The position numbers and the translations under genes are program-made. The notes beneath the pieces are model-generated. The model was not told the DNA's origin, made no database searches, and worked only from the letters and a program-made list of their open reading frames with translations. A stretch of DNA of 64,000 bases from Streptomyces malaysiense (lineage in GTDB: Bacteria > Actinomycetota > Actinomycetes > Streptomycetales > Streptomycetaceae), in assembly GCF_000980885.2 (NCBI RefSeq), contig NZ_LBDA02000058.1:1-64000 (forward strand), in the 5' to 3' direction. Positions 8,220 to 16,261 of the stretch are shown one piece after another; position 1 is the stretch's first letter, and each line of letters opens with the position of its first letter.

Positions 8220-9457
8220 AGCTGGGCGACATCGTGGGCGGCTACCGCATCACCACACAACCGACCAACGCGGGCGGCGGGAAGTGCATGTGGGCGTTCG
8301 CCGAGAAGGACGGCGAGAGGGGCGGCGAGGAGTACTTCGTCAAACAGTTCCTCGCGCCCAAGCTGCCGCGCCCCGGCGGGGGCGGCAGCGAGCGGAGCAG
8401 GCTGGCCCGGCTCCGGCTGTGCGAGGAGTTCGAGGAGCGGCACCGTTCGATCATGGGCCGGCTCAAGCCAGATGTGCACGGCGCCGGCCATCTGGTGCTG
8501 GCCACGGACTTCTTCGCACACGGCAGCACCTACTACAAGGTGACGGCCCGTATCGACACCTCCACCCTGGAGAAGCCGCAGCTGCTGGAACCCCGGCACA
8601 AGGCCGTCCTGCTCAAGACCCTTGCCGTGAGCCTGAATCTGCTGCACGGCATCGACATCGTGCACGGGGACCTCAAGCCGGCCAACGTCCTCGTGCAGCG
8701 GTACGGCGGCAACTCCTTCCACGTGGCCAAGCTGATCGACTTCGACGACTCCTATCTCTCGGGCAGTCCGCCGGGCCGGGACGACATCGCGGGCGACTCG
8801 CTCTACGGCGCCCCGGAGTGGCGCGGGTACGTCCAGGGCGACGAGTCCGTACAGCCGCGGCAGCTGACCACCGCCGTGGACATCTTCGCGCTCGGGCTGA
8901 TGACCCATCACTACCTCACCGGCTCCCTGCCCCGGTACGACGACCGCTTCGGCTCGCCCGCCGACGCCGTCAACGCCCGCGCGGACCTGCGGCTGGACCC
9001 CCGGCTGACAGACCCCATGCAGAACCTCCTGCGCAGGATGCTCTCCCGCGCCCCCTCCAGCAGGCCGCGCGCCTCCGGGGTCATCTCCGCTCTCAAGGAC
9101 CCGAACGTGTGCGCCCTCCAGCACCGCCGTCCAGGCACGGCCGACGGCACCTCCGGGAGCACCTCCAGGGGCTCGACGGGCTCCGGCCGCCCGGACGCCG
9201 CCGCCGCTCCCCGCGCGGACGGCGCGCCCGACGGTCCGCCCCGCACCAGCCGGCTGCGCACCAACGTGCCCGGACCCACCCGGCCGCGCACCACCACCGA
9301 CAAGCCGTCCGCCGGTCCACCGGCGGGCGACGCGACGCGGGTCTCTCGCGTCCGCATCAACCTCGGGGACCGGCGCGGCGCCGGCCCCCGCACGAAGCCC
9401 ACGGGCACGGCACGCCCGCTGGACACCAGGAACGACCAGGAGGACACGACCACATGA
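8216..9457 (+). CDS. Ser/Thr protein kinase with basic low-complexity tail
   Basis: A 413-residue Hanks-type kinase. Residues 1-290 form the catalytic domain: a Gly-rich loop variant near IVGGYRITTQPTNAGGGK, FVKQF (invariant Lys), HGDLKPANVLV (catalytic loop, HGD in place of HRD), LIDFDDSYL (DFD in place of DFG), YGAPEW (APE) and DIFALGLM. The Asp residues needed for catalysis are present. The tail (300-413) is Ser/Thr/Pro/Arg-rich and has two short basic repeats (TSRLRTNV and VSRVRINL), echoing the SRVRGL end of the SPFH protein. There is no membrane segment or PASTA repeat. The GTG at 8216 overlaps the phosphatase stop, and its stop overlaps the vWA start. Confidence 0.9.
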   Translation: MKLGDIVGGYRITTQPTNAGGGKCMWAFAEKDGERGGEEYFVKQFLAPKLPRPGGGGSERSRLARLRLCEEFEERHRSIMGRLKPDVHGAGHLVLATDFFAHGSTYYKVTARIDTSTLEKPQLLEPRHKAVLLKTLAVSLNLLHGIDIVHGDLKPANVLVQRYGGNSFHVAKLIDFDDSYLSGSPPGRDDIAGDSLYGAPEWRGYVQGDESVQPRQLTTAVDIFALGLMTHHYLTGSLPRYDDRFGSPADAVNARADLRLDPRLTDPMQNLLRRMLSRAPSSRPRASGVISALKDPNVCALQHRRPGTADGTSGSTSRGSTGSGRPDAAAAPRADGAPDGPPRTSRLRTNVPGPTRPRTTTDKPSAGPPAGDATRVSRVRINLGDRRGAGPRTKPTGTARPLDTRNDQEDTTT

Positions 9458-10161
9458 ACCCGGCTGCCGCCCCCTACCAGGGCAACCTCCAGTACGCGGT
9501 CGACATCGTGCTGTGCATCGACGCGACCGGCAGCATGAACCCCGTCCTCGGCTCGGTCAAGGAGAGCGCCCTCACCTTCCAGCAGCGGCTGGAAGCGGTC
9601 ATGCGGGACAAGGGGAAGGCCATCAGCCAGCTACGCGTCCGCACGGTCGCCTTCCGCGACTTCGGCGACAACGAGGACGACGCCATCGAGCAGACGGGGT
9701 TCCTCACCCTGCCGGAGCAGGCCGAGGAGTTCCGCGGCTTTCTCGGCGGGATCCAGGCCCGGGGCGGCGGTGACCGTCCCGAGTCCGGTCTGGAGGCCCT
9801 CGCCCTGGCCGTCGGCTCCCCCTGGGAGTCCGGACTCGACCGCCGCCGTCATGTGATCGTCATGTTCACCGACGCTCCCGCCCACCCGCTCGGCGGCCCG
9901 CACTCAGCCCTCCAGCGCTACCCCGCAGCGGTCCCGCGCAGCGCGGACGAACTCTTCGAGCGGTGGGGGTACGCCGGCAGCCAGGAAGCCGTCATGGAGC
10001 AGTCCGCCAAGCGCCTCGTGCTCTTCGCCCCGGACGAGGAGCCCTGGAACGAGATGCAGGAGGACTGGGACATGACGCTCCACTTCCCGTCCAAGGCCGG
10101 TCACGGCCTTGAGGAGTTCGAGATGGACGAGATCATCGACACGATCGCGAACAGTCTCTGA
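9454..10161 (+). CDS. von Willebrand factor A (TerY-like) protein
   Basis: A 235-residue single-domain vWA protein. The metal-ion-dependent adhesion site is visible: DIVLCIDATGSMN (DxTGS) near residue 20, GGGDRPESGLEAL near 110, and VIVMFTDAPAHP near 135. The C-terminal third is acidic. The frame is open from 7960, but the ATG at 9454 follows AGGAGGA at good spacing and overlaps the kinase stop by 4 bases, which settles the start. In TerY-P systems a vWA protein, a PP2C and a kinase are encoded together, and the vWA protein is thought to act as metal-dependent adaptor. This trio matches that pattern, although I see no TerD-type gene nearby. Confidence 0.88.
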   Translation: MNPAAAPYQGNLQYAVDIVLCIDATGSMNPVLGSVKESALTFQQRLEAVMRDKGKAISQLRVRTVAFRDFGDNEDDAIEQTGFLTLPEQAEEFRGFLGGIQARGGGDRPESGLEALALAVGSPWESGLDRRRHVIVMFTDAPAHPLGGPHSALQRYPAAVPRSADELFERWGYAGSQEAVMEQSAKRLVLFAPDEEPWNEMQEDWDMTLHFPSKAGHGLEEFEMDEIIDTIANSL

Positions 10162-10163
10162 CC

Positions 10164-10607
10164 ATGTCCGCGACCGACCACCGTACGGCCACCCTGCGCT
10201 GTTCCGACGCCCTCCTGTGCCGCCACGGGGACAAACTCACGATCAGCTGGCACGACGGCGGCGCCCTCACCGCGCCCGTCTCCTGGTGCCGGGACATCCG
10301 GGCCGACCGGACGGACGAAGGAGGCGTCCAGATCGTCCTGCGCCTCGTCCCGGTGCGGGGGAACCCGGGTACCTCCCTGATGGTCGTACGCCTGCACACG
10401 GAGCCCGACGACTCCCTCCCGGCACGGGAGTTCGCGGAGATCCTCAGCAGGGAGCTGGGGCTGCCCGGGGAACTCCCGCCCGCGGAGCCCCGGTTGCGGC
10501 TCGTCCCGCGTGCGGACCCCGGCTGGGTCGTCTCCCTGCCGGGCGCGGCGACGGAGGCGTTCTACGAGGACGTCCTGCGCCGGTCGGCCGGGACCCGGGA
10601 GGGCTGA
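10164..10607 (+). CDS. Uncharacterised protein within the kinase/phosphatase operon
   Basis: A 147-residue soluble protein that I do not recognise. Its first half is predicted beta-rich (TATLRCSDALLCRHGDKLTI, GGVQIVLRLVPVRG), the second mixed (LPAREFAEILSRELGLPGEL). It has no signal peptide, membrane helix or obvious catalytic motif. It starts 2 bases after the vWA stop and ends 7 bases before the zinc-finger gene, so it is certainly co-transcribed. An adaptor or target of the kinase would fit the context, but nothing in the sequence demonstrates it. Confidence 0.75.
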   Translation: MSATDHRTATLRCSDALLCRHGDKLTISWHDGGALTAPVSWCRDIRADRTDEGGVQIVLRLVPVRGNPGTSLMVVRLHTEPDDSLPAREFAEILSRELGLPGELPPAEPRLRLVPRADPGWVVSLPGAATEAFYEDVLRRSAGTREG

Positions 10608-10614
10608 GGCGGGC

Positions 10615-11703
10615 ATGGCGGCTTCCCCCACCTGGCTCTGCGCGGCCTGCGGCACCCACAACACGCGCAGTCGGCGCACCTGCCTGATCTGTGACGAGGC
10701 CCGGCCCGCCGCACGCGGCGGGACCGGTCGGCCCGGCGGTCCGGCGCGGGCCTGGGAGTGCGTCGAATGCGGCACCCACAACGGCCGCGACAGCCTCGCC
10801 TGCGTGGTGTGCGACGCCTCCTGGAAGACCGCGTCCCGCCCGGCCGGGGACGGCCCGGAACCGGCCCCTGGACCGACCCGGAAACCGACCCCGAAACCGA
10901 CCCCGAAAGCGGCCCCGAAACCGTCTCCGAAGCCGTCACCGTCCCGTCCGGCCGCCCCGAGGAAACCGGGCTCGGGCACGGCCGGGGCGGGCTCGGGCAC
11001 GAAGGGGCCGGCCTCCGGCACGACCCGCCCGAGGAGTGCGTCGGCCAGTACGGCGGCCTCCTCCGCCGCCTCGGGCAGGAGCAGGACGTCCGCCCCTCCG
11101 CCCCTGTTCTTCCCGCCGCCCACCGCACCGGAGCCCGTGCGGGAGCCCGAGCCGCCCAGGACGACCACCGTCCCCCGGCCCACCGCCCCATCACGCTCCG
11201 CACACCCGCGCCCCCACGGGACACCGGCACGCCGGCCCACCGGCGGTGGACGCACTCGCCGCCGCTGGCTCAAGGGCTGTCTCGTCGCGGCCCTCGTCCT
11301 GTACTTCGGCCCGAGGGCACTGGACGGCTGCATGTCCGTCCTGGACTCGTCTCTCGGCGCGGGCCCCAGCCCGACCGCCGGTCCGACCGGGCCCTCCTGT
11401 CCCTCACGGGTCGCGCGGAAGCTGCCGGGCGCGGACGGCGAGGCATCTCTGGTACGCGCCTACCGCACGAGCAACAAGCAGATCACCCTGTGCCGTACGG
11501 ACGACGACCGGCTGTACTACTACGGGGAGTTCACCGGACGCCCGAGTACGGGCCTCGCGATGGAGGCGGAGAAGACGGACGACGGCTACGTGGCGCGGAA
11601 CGGCCCCTACCGCTACACGATCCATGACGGCGAGGTCGTCATCACCCGGGACGGCAGCACCATCGGCCGGGAGAAACTCGTCCCGGATCCCTCGCCCAGC
11701 TGA
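10615..11703 (+). CDS. Membrane protein with two N-terminal RanBP2-like zinc fingers
   Basis: A 362-residue protein and last gene of the operon. Two near-identical zinc fingers open it: W7, C9, C12, N16, C23, C26 and W47, C49, C52, N56, C63, C66, both with C-G-T-H-N after the second Cys. This W-x-C-x2-C-x3-N-x6-C-x2-C spacing is that of RanBP2-type fingers. A Pro/Lys repeat linker (about 85-110) and a disordered Ser/Pro region follow, then a basic patch and one transmembrane helix near 219-236 (CLVAALVLYF). About 115 residues follow outside the membrane (RVARKLPGADGEASLV, RLYYYGEFTGR, HDGEVVITRDG). The ATG at 10615 lies 7 bases after the previous stop. It may anchor the soluble partners. Confidence 0.8.
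   Translation: MAASPTWLCAACGTHNTRSRRTCLICDEARPAARGGTGRPGGPARAWECVECGTHNGRDSLACVVCDASWKTASRPAGDGPEPAPGPTRKPTPKPTPKAAPKPSPKPSPSRPAAPRKPGSGTAGAGSGTKGPASGTTRPRSASASTAASSAASGRSRTSAPPPLFFPPPTAPEPVREPEPPRTTTVPRPTAPSRSAHPRPHGTPARRPTGGGRTRRRWLKGCLVAALVLYFGPRALDGCMSVLDSSLGAGPSPTAGPTGPSCPSRVARKLPGADGEASLVRAYRTSNKQITLCRTDDDRLYYYGEFTGRPSTGLAMEAEKTDDGYVARNGPYRYTIHDGEVVITRDGSTIGREKLVPDPSPS
10877..10948 (+). repeat. Short tandem Pro/Lys-coding repeat
   Basis: About six imperfect copies of a 12-base unit close to CCGAAACCGACC, coding for repeated KPTP / KPSP. It forms the linker between the zinc fingers and the membrane segment of the preceding CDS and is a likely site of length variation between strains. 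Confidence 0.55.
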
Positions 11704-11706
11704 CCG

Positions 11707-11745
11707 GCGCCGCCGCCCGGAACATGCCTCGCCGGGCAGCGGCGC
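11707..11745 (+). terminator. Hairpin terminator after the eight-gene operon
   Basis: Arms GCGCCGCCGCCCGG (11707-11720) and its complement at 11732-11745 pair at 13 of 14 positions with an 11-base loop, starting 3 bases after the stop codon of the zinc-finger gene. There is no T-run, as is usual for Streptomyces hairpin terminators. Confidence 0.65.
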
Positions 11746-12017
11746 GTCGTCACGAGCAGCGAGACCACCCCGTCAGGCGGCGGTCATCCGACAGCGGAAT
11801 TGCCTTCCGGCGGGGAGCCGGCCCCTGTCCCTGCCGTTCCTCCGATGAAACCTCTGCCGGAGCCCTTTCACAGCCCGTGCCGGTCAAGGACGCTCATCAG
11901 CTTCCGCCTGCGCCTCAGTTCCGTTCGCAGACCGTCGCGGGGGTCCCCACCCTGGAGTGGCGACCCCCGCTCTCGCGTACCCTCAGGCGGAAACGGCTCT
12001 CCGGGAGAACCTTGGAG
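11746..12017. other. Intergenic stretch between operon and tRNA genes
   Basis: About 270 bases without a gene that I can support. It contains a hairpin at 11938-11971 (arms GCGGGGGTC / GACCCCCGC, extended by CCAC/GTGG) about 45 bases beyond the 3' end of the minus-strand tRNA, a plausible terminator for it. Confidence 0.4.
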
Positions 12018-12091
12018 TGGGGCGGGTGGGACTCGAACCCACGGCCGACGGATTATGAGTCCGCTGCTCTAACCGGCTGAGCTACCGCCCC
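12018..12091 (-). tRNA. tRNA with CAT anticodon (tRNA-Ile2 or elongator tRNA-Met)
   Basis: A 74-base cloverleaf on the minus strand. Acceptor arms GGGGCGG/CCGCCCC, D-arm GCTC..GAGC, anticodon stem GCGGA/TCCGT with loop CTCATAA, T-arm GTGGG/CCCAC with TTCGAGT, and discriminator A. The 3' CCA is not encoded. CAT can read AUG or, when modified to lysidine, AUA; the sequence alone does not decide. The GC-rich acceptor and anticodon stems look closer to tRNA-Ile2 as I know it, but this is not certain. Confidence 0.9.
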
Positions 12092-12233
12092 ATAGCGGCG
12101 TGTCGCGTACAAGTGTGCGCGCCGTCTGCCGCAGCATAGCCGCTCATACGATCTCCTGCTTCGGATGGTCGGCTTCCGCTCTGCTCACGACGTTGAGGAC
12201 ATCCGCGCAGGCTCGGCGGTTCCCGCGGACATG

Positions 12234-12256
12234 AAAAAGGACCCCTGAGGGGTCCT
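12234..12256 (-). terminator. Rho-independent terminator after the tRNA-Asn pair
   Basis: Read on the minus strand: AGGACCCC-TCA-GGGGTCCT followed by TTTT, a perfect stem with a T-run, 12 bases beyond the 3' end of the second tRNA-Asn. Confidence 0.85.
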
Positions 12257-12267
12257 CGTTCAGCGTG

Positions 12268-12340
12268 CTCCCCCGACTGGACTCGAACCAGTAACCTGCC
12301 GGTTAACAGCCGGCTGCTCTGCCAATTGAGCTACGGAGGA
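12268..12340 (-). tRNA. tRNA-Asn (GTT), downstream copy
   Basis: A 73-base cloverleaf: acceptor TCCTCCG/CGGGGGA with one G-T pair, D-arm GCTC..GAGC, anticodon stem CCGGC/GCCGG with loop TGTTAAC around GTT, T-arm ACTGG/CCAGT, and discriminator G. CCA is not encoded. It is identical to the copy 6 bases upstream in transcription order. Confidence 0.95.
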
Positions 12341-12346
12341 CCGAAG

Positions 12347-12419
12347 CTCCCCCGACTGGACTCGAACCAGTAACCTGCCGGTTAACAGCCGGCTGCTCTG
12401 CCAATTGAGCTACGGAGGA
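12347..12419 (-). tRNA. tRNA-Asn (GTT), upstream copy
   Basis: Identical over 73 bases to the neighbouring tRNA-Asn, from which it is separated by only CCGAAG. The two form one transcription unit ending at the terminator near 12240. An AT-richer patch (TAATGT on the minus strand, about 12490) is a possible promoter -10. Confidence 0.95.
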
Positions 12420-12578
12420 TCGCCTCGATTGCATCGAACGCGCCTCCCTGGGTATTCGCCGGGGGGCGGTCGCTCGCTGCGACACATACATTAGCGCAAG
12501 CAGGGGGGTGCTCCGCCAATCGGTACCCCCCGGATCCTGCGCCGCACCAGACACCTACACACGGGAAGGGTGGCAGCC

Positions 12579-12884
12579 ATGCGCTACCGGCTCACGTTCA
12601 TCGCCGGACTGGCCGTCGGTTACGTACTCGGCACACGGGCCGGACGCGAGCGCTACGAGCAGCTGAAGAAGTCCGCTCGTCAGTTCGCCCAGAACCCGGC
12701 CGTCCGCAACACCGCCGAGACCGCGGCCCAGCAGGGCCGCGCGTACGCCGGCAAGGCCGTGCACACGGTCACGGACAAGGTGGGCGACCACGTGCCCTCC
12801 TCCGTGGCCCAGCGGGTCCGCTCCCTGCGTGACCGCTCGGCGGGCGGCCCGGCCGGCGACGACTGGGGCACCAGCAACACCTAG
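12579..12884 (+). CDS. Small YtxH-like membrane-associated protein
   Basis: A 101-residue protein. The N terminus MRYRLTFIAGLAVGYVLGTR is one membrane helix followed by a basic stop, then a long Ala/Gln-rich amphipathic region (SARQFAQNPAVRNTAETAAQ, GKAVHTVTDKVG). This is the layout of YtxH-domain stress-associated proteins, whose biochemical role is unclear. The ATG at 12579 follows GGAAGGG; a GTG three codons upstream is possible. It is transcribed alone towards the sugar kinase gene 29 bp downstream. Confidence 0.75.
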   Translation: MRYRLTFIAGLAVGYVLGTRAGRERYEQLKKSARQFAQNPAVRNTAETAAQQGRAYAGKAVHTVTDKVGDHVPSSVAQRVRSLRDRSAGGPAGDDWGTSNT

Positions 12885-12913
12885 CCCCGCACGGATGGGG
12901 CAATATTCTCCGC

Positions 12914-14362
12914 ATGGGGATAGTCGCCGGCTTGGACAGCTCACCTGATTTCACCCGCATCGTGGTCTGCGACACGGACACCGGTGCCGTGCTCAGGCAG
13001 GGGTACGCCGCCCATCCGGTCGATTCCCCGGAGGGCGGCCGCCCGAGCGACATCGACCCCCAGGCCTGGCTGCTCTCCCTCGGGGAGGCCGCCGGCGGCG
13101 GCCTGCTGGAGGGTGTCCAGGCCATCGGCGTCTCCGCCCAGCAGCACGCGCTGATCCCCCTGGACGCCCACGGCAACACGGTGCGCCCGGCCCTCGTCGG
13201 CGGTGACCGGCGCGCGCAGGTCGCCGCCGCCGATCTCGTGGACGCCGTCGGCTCCCGGGAGGCCTGGGCGGACGCCGTCGGCTGTGTGCCGGGGGCCGCG
13301 CAGCCGGTCACCAAGCTGCGCTGGCTCGCCAGGAACGAGCCCGAGAACGCCCAGCGCACCGCCGCCCTGCTCCAGGCCCACGACTGGCTGGTCTGGCAGC
13401 TGCTCGGGCGCCCGGCGCGCCGTACCACCGACCGCGGCGGGGCCTCCGGCACCGGGTACTGGTCCGCGGCCACCGGCGTCTACCGCCCCGACCTGGTCGA
13501 GCTGGCGCTCGGCCACCAGGCGATGCTGCCGGAGGTGATCGGTCCCTCCGAGGCGGCCGGTACGACTCCGGAGGGGCTGCTGATCTCGGCGGGCACCGGG
13601 GAGACCATGGCGGCCGCGTTCGGGCTCGGCATCGGGCTCGGGGACGCGGTGGTGTCCCTCGGCGCGTCCGGTTCAGTGATGGCCGTGCACCCCGAGGCAC
13701 TGGCCGACCAGTCCGGGATGATCACCTCGCTCGCCGACGCCACCGGCATGCACCTGCCGGTGGTCACCACCCTGAACGCCGTGCGCACCCTGCGCGGCAC
13801 CGCCGAACTGCTCGGGCTGCCCGACCTGGAGAGCCTGTCCGAGCTGGCGATGAAGTCCACACCGGGCGCGCACGGCCTCGTACTGCTCCCCTACCTGGAG
13901 GGCGAGCGCACCCCGAACCTGCCACACACCGCGGGCACCCTCACCGGGCTGCGGCGCGAGTCGATGAAGCCGGAGCACCTGGCGCGGGCCGCGTTCGAGG
14001 GCATGCTGTGCGGGCTCGCGGACGCGCTGGACGTGCTGCGCGGGCGGGGGGTGGAGGTGCGCCGGATCTTCCTGCTGGGCCCGGCCGCCGAGCTGCCCGC
14101 CGTGCAGGCCGCGGCGCCCTCGCTGTTCGGCGCGCAGGTCGTCGTACCGCAGCCCGCGGACTACACGGCGATCGGCGCGGCCCGGCAGGCGGCCTGGGCA
14201 CTGGGGGTCTCGCAGGGCACACTGGACCCGCGCACCCCGCCGGCCTGGCAGGGCGCGGCGGCGCAGGTCCTGGAGCCGGGCGACGAGCTGGCGGCCGGGC
14301 AGGCGGTACGGCAGCAGTTCACGGCGGTGCGGGAGCAGACGCACCCGGGAGCGTTCCAGTAA
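12914..14362 (+). CDS. FGGY-family carbohydrate kinase (xylulokinase-like)
   Basis: A 482-residue sugar kinase of the FGGY family, likely cytosolic and phosphorylating a pentulose or related sugar. The ATP/sugar fold signatures are GLDSSPDFTRIVVCDTDTG at the N terminus, VSAQQHALIPLDAHG near 78, ISAGTGETMAAAFGLG near 225, VSLGASGSVMAV near 253, and LVLLPYLEGERTPNLPHTAG near 325, a hallmark of xylulokinases. Substrate cannot be fixed from sequence. No isomerase or pentose transporter is adjacent. The start ATG has little ribosome site, but alternatives would cut the first strand. Confidence 0.85.
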   Translation: MGIVAGLDSSPDFTRIVVCDTDTGAVLRQGYAAHPVDSPEGGRPSDIDPQAWLLSLGEAAGGGLLEGVQAIGVSAQQHALIPLDAHGNTVRPALVGGDRRAQVAAADLVDAVGSREAWADAVGCVPGAAQPVTKLRWLARNEPENAQRTAALLQAHDWLVWQLLGRPARRTTDRGGASGTGYWSAATGVYRPDLVELALGHQAMLPEVIGPSEAAGTTPEGLLISAGTGETMAAAFGLGIGLGDAVVSLGASGSVMAVHPEALADQSGMITSLADATGMHLPVVTTLNAVRTLRGTAELLGLPDLESLSELAMKSTPGAHGLVLLPYLEGERTPNLPHTAGTLTGLRRESMKPEHLARAAFEGMLCGLADALDVLRGRGVEVRRIFLLGPAAELPAVQAAAPSLFGAQVVVPQPADYTAIGAARQAAWALGVSQGTLDPRTPPAWQGAAAQVLEPGDELAAGQAVRQQFTAVREQTHPGAFQ

Positions 14363-14527
14363 GCCGCACGGAACGCCTCAAACCGTCCCGCGACACCCGA
14401 CACCCGGAAGGCCGCACGGAAATCCGCTGTCGGGTTAATCAGTTGAGGTAACGCGGGTGGAGTGTCGGACGATAGGGGCCAAGGGCAGACCGACCCGCCC
14501 CCTGCCGCCCACTCCGAGAGACGTAGC

Positions 14528-16261
14528 GTGCTCATACGACTTCTACGGACCTATCTCAGGCCCTACAAGAAACCCATCACCGTTCAGGTCCTGCTCCAGT
14601 TCCTGCAGACCTGCGCCACCCTGTACCTGCCCACCCTGAACGCCCACATCATCGACAACGGCGTCGTGAAGGGCGACACGGGCTACATCCTGTCCTTCGG
14701 CGCCCTGATGATCGGCATCTCGCTGGTGCAGGTCGTGTGCAACATCGGCGCCGTCTACCTGGGTGCCCGCACCGCCTCGGCGCTCGGCCGGGACATGCGC
14801 GCCGCCGTCTTCGACCGGGTGCAGTCCTTCTCCTCCCGTGAGGTGGGTCACTTCGGCGCGCCCTCGCTCATCACCCGGACGACTAACGACGTCCAGCAGG
14901 TCCAGATGCTGGTCCTGATGACGTTCACGCTGATGGTGTCGGCGCCGATCATGTGCGTCGGCGGCATCGTGCTGGCGCTCGGCCTGGACGTGCCGCTGTC
15001 CGGGGTGCTGATCGCGGTCGTCCCGGTGCTGGCCATCTGCGTGACGCTGATCGTGCGCAAGCTGCGGCCGCTGTTCCGCACCATGCAGACCCGCCTGGAC
15101 AAGGTGAACCAGGTGCTGCGCGAGCAGATCACGGGCAACCGGGTGATCCGCGCCTTCGTCCGCGACGAGTACGAGCAGGCCCGCTTCGGCCGGGTCAACG
15201 GCGAGCTGACCGAGATGCAGCTGGCCACCGGGCGGCTGCTGTCCCTGATGTTCCCGATGGTGATGACCGTGGTGAACGTGTCCTCCATCGCGGTGGTGTG
15301 GTTCGGCGCGCACCGCATCGACAGCGGCGGTATGCAGATCGGCGACCTGACGGCGTTCCTCGCCTATCTGATGCAGATCGTGATGTCCGTGATGATGGCC
15401 ACCTTCATGTTCATGATGGTGCCGCGCGCGGAGGTGTGCGCCGAGCGCGTCCAGGAGGTCCTGGACACCGGTACCAGCGTGCTGCCCCCGCTCGCGCCGG
15501 TCACCGAGCTGCGGCGGCACGGGCATCTGGAGATCCGCGAGGCCGGCTTCCGCTATCCGGGCGCCGAGGAGCCGGTGCTGCGCTCCGTCGAACTGACGGC
15601 CCGGCCCGGCGAGACCACGGCCGTGATCGGGTCCACCGGCAGCGGCAAGTCGACCCTGCTCGGGCTGGTCCCGCGGCTGTTCGACGCCACCGAGGGCGAG
15701 GTCCTGGTGAACGGCGTGAACGTCCGCGAGGTCGACCCCGAGCTGCTGGCACGGACGGTCGGACTCGTGCCGCAGAAGCCGTACCTCTTCGCGGGCACCG
15801 TCGCCACCAACCTGCGCTACGGCAATCCGGACGCCACCGACGAGGAGCTGTGGCACGCGCTGGAGGTGGCGCAGGCCAAGGAGTTCGTGACCGGGCTGGA
15901 GGGCGGTCTGGACGCGCCGATCGCCCAGGGCGGCACCAATGTGTCGGGCGGACAGCGCCAGCGGCTCGCGATCGCGCGCACGCTGGTGCAGCGCCCGGAG
16001 ATCTACCTGTTCGACGACTCCTTCTCGGCACTCGACTACGCCACCGACGCGGCCCTGCGCGCCGCGCTGGCGCAGGAGACCGCCGAGGCGACCGTCGTCA
16101 TCGTCGCCCAGCGGGTGGCGACCATCCGGGACGCCGACCGGATCATCGTCCTCGACGAGGGCCGGGTGGTCGGCTCCGGCCGGCACCAGGAACTGATGGC
16201 GGGCAACGACACCTACCGGGAGATCGTGCTCTCCCAGCTGACGGAAGCGGAGGCCGCCTGA
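14528..16261 (+). CDS. ABC exporter half-transporter with non-consensus catalytic site
   Basis: About 577 residues: six membrane segments (residues 15-315), then a nucleotide-binding domain. Walker A GSTGSGKST, Q-loop LVPQKPYLF, and signature VSGGQRQRLAIARTL are normal. Walker B is IYLFDDSFSALD, with Asp where the catalytic Glu should be, so this is the degenerate-site subunit of a heterodimer. It overlaps the partner gene by one base (TGATG). The GTG at 14528 starts VLIRLLRTYLRPYKK directly before membrane segment 1; a GTG at 14462 adds 22 polar residues but its purine run abuts the codon. Substrate unknown; multidrug or lipid export is typical. Confidence 0.88.
   Translation: MLIRLLRTYLRPYKKPITVQVLLQFLQTCATLYLPTLNAHIIDNGVVKGDTGYILSFGALMIGISLVQVVCNIGAVYLGARTASALGRDMRAAVFDRVQSFSSREVGHFGAPSLITRTTNDVQQVQMLVLMTFTLMVSAPIMCVGGIVLALGLDVPLSGVLIAVVPVLAICVTLIVRKLRPLFRTMQTRLDKVNQVLREQITGNRVIRAFVRDEYEQARFGRVNGELTEMQLATGRLLSLMFPMVMTVVNVSSIAVVWFGAHRIDSGGMQIGDLTAFLAYLMQIVMSVMMATFMFMMVPRAEVCAERVQEVLDTGTSVLPPLAPVTELRRHGHLEIREAGFRYPGAEEPVLRSVELTARPGETTAVIGSTGSGKSTLLGLVPRLFDATEGEVLVNGVNVREVDPELLARTVGLVPQKPYLFAGTVATNLRYGNPDATDEELWHALEVAQAKEFVTGLEGGLDAPIAQGGTNVSGGQRQRLAIARTLVQRPEIYLFDDSFSALDYATDAALRAALAQETAEATVVIVAQRVATIRDADRIIVLDEGRVVGSGRHQELMAGNDTYREIVLSQLTEAEAA

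Noticed and set aside
12018..12419. tRNA genes as integration site of a mobile element
   Set aside because: No integrase, direct repeat of a tRNA 3' end, or foreign-looking island lies next to them.
14543..16186. 547-codon minus-strand open frame
   Set aside because: Antisense to the ABC exporter gene; His/Gln-rich translation typical of antisense frames.
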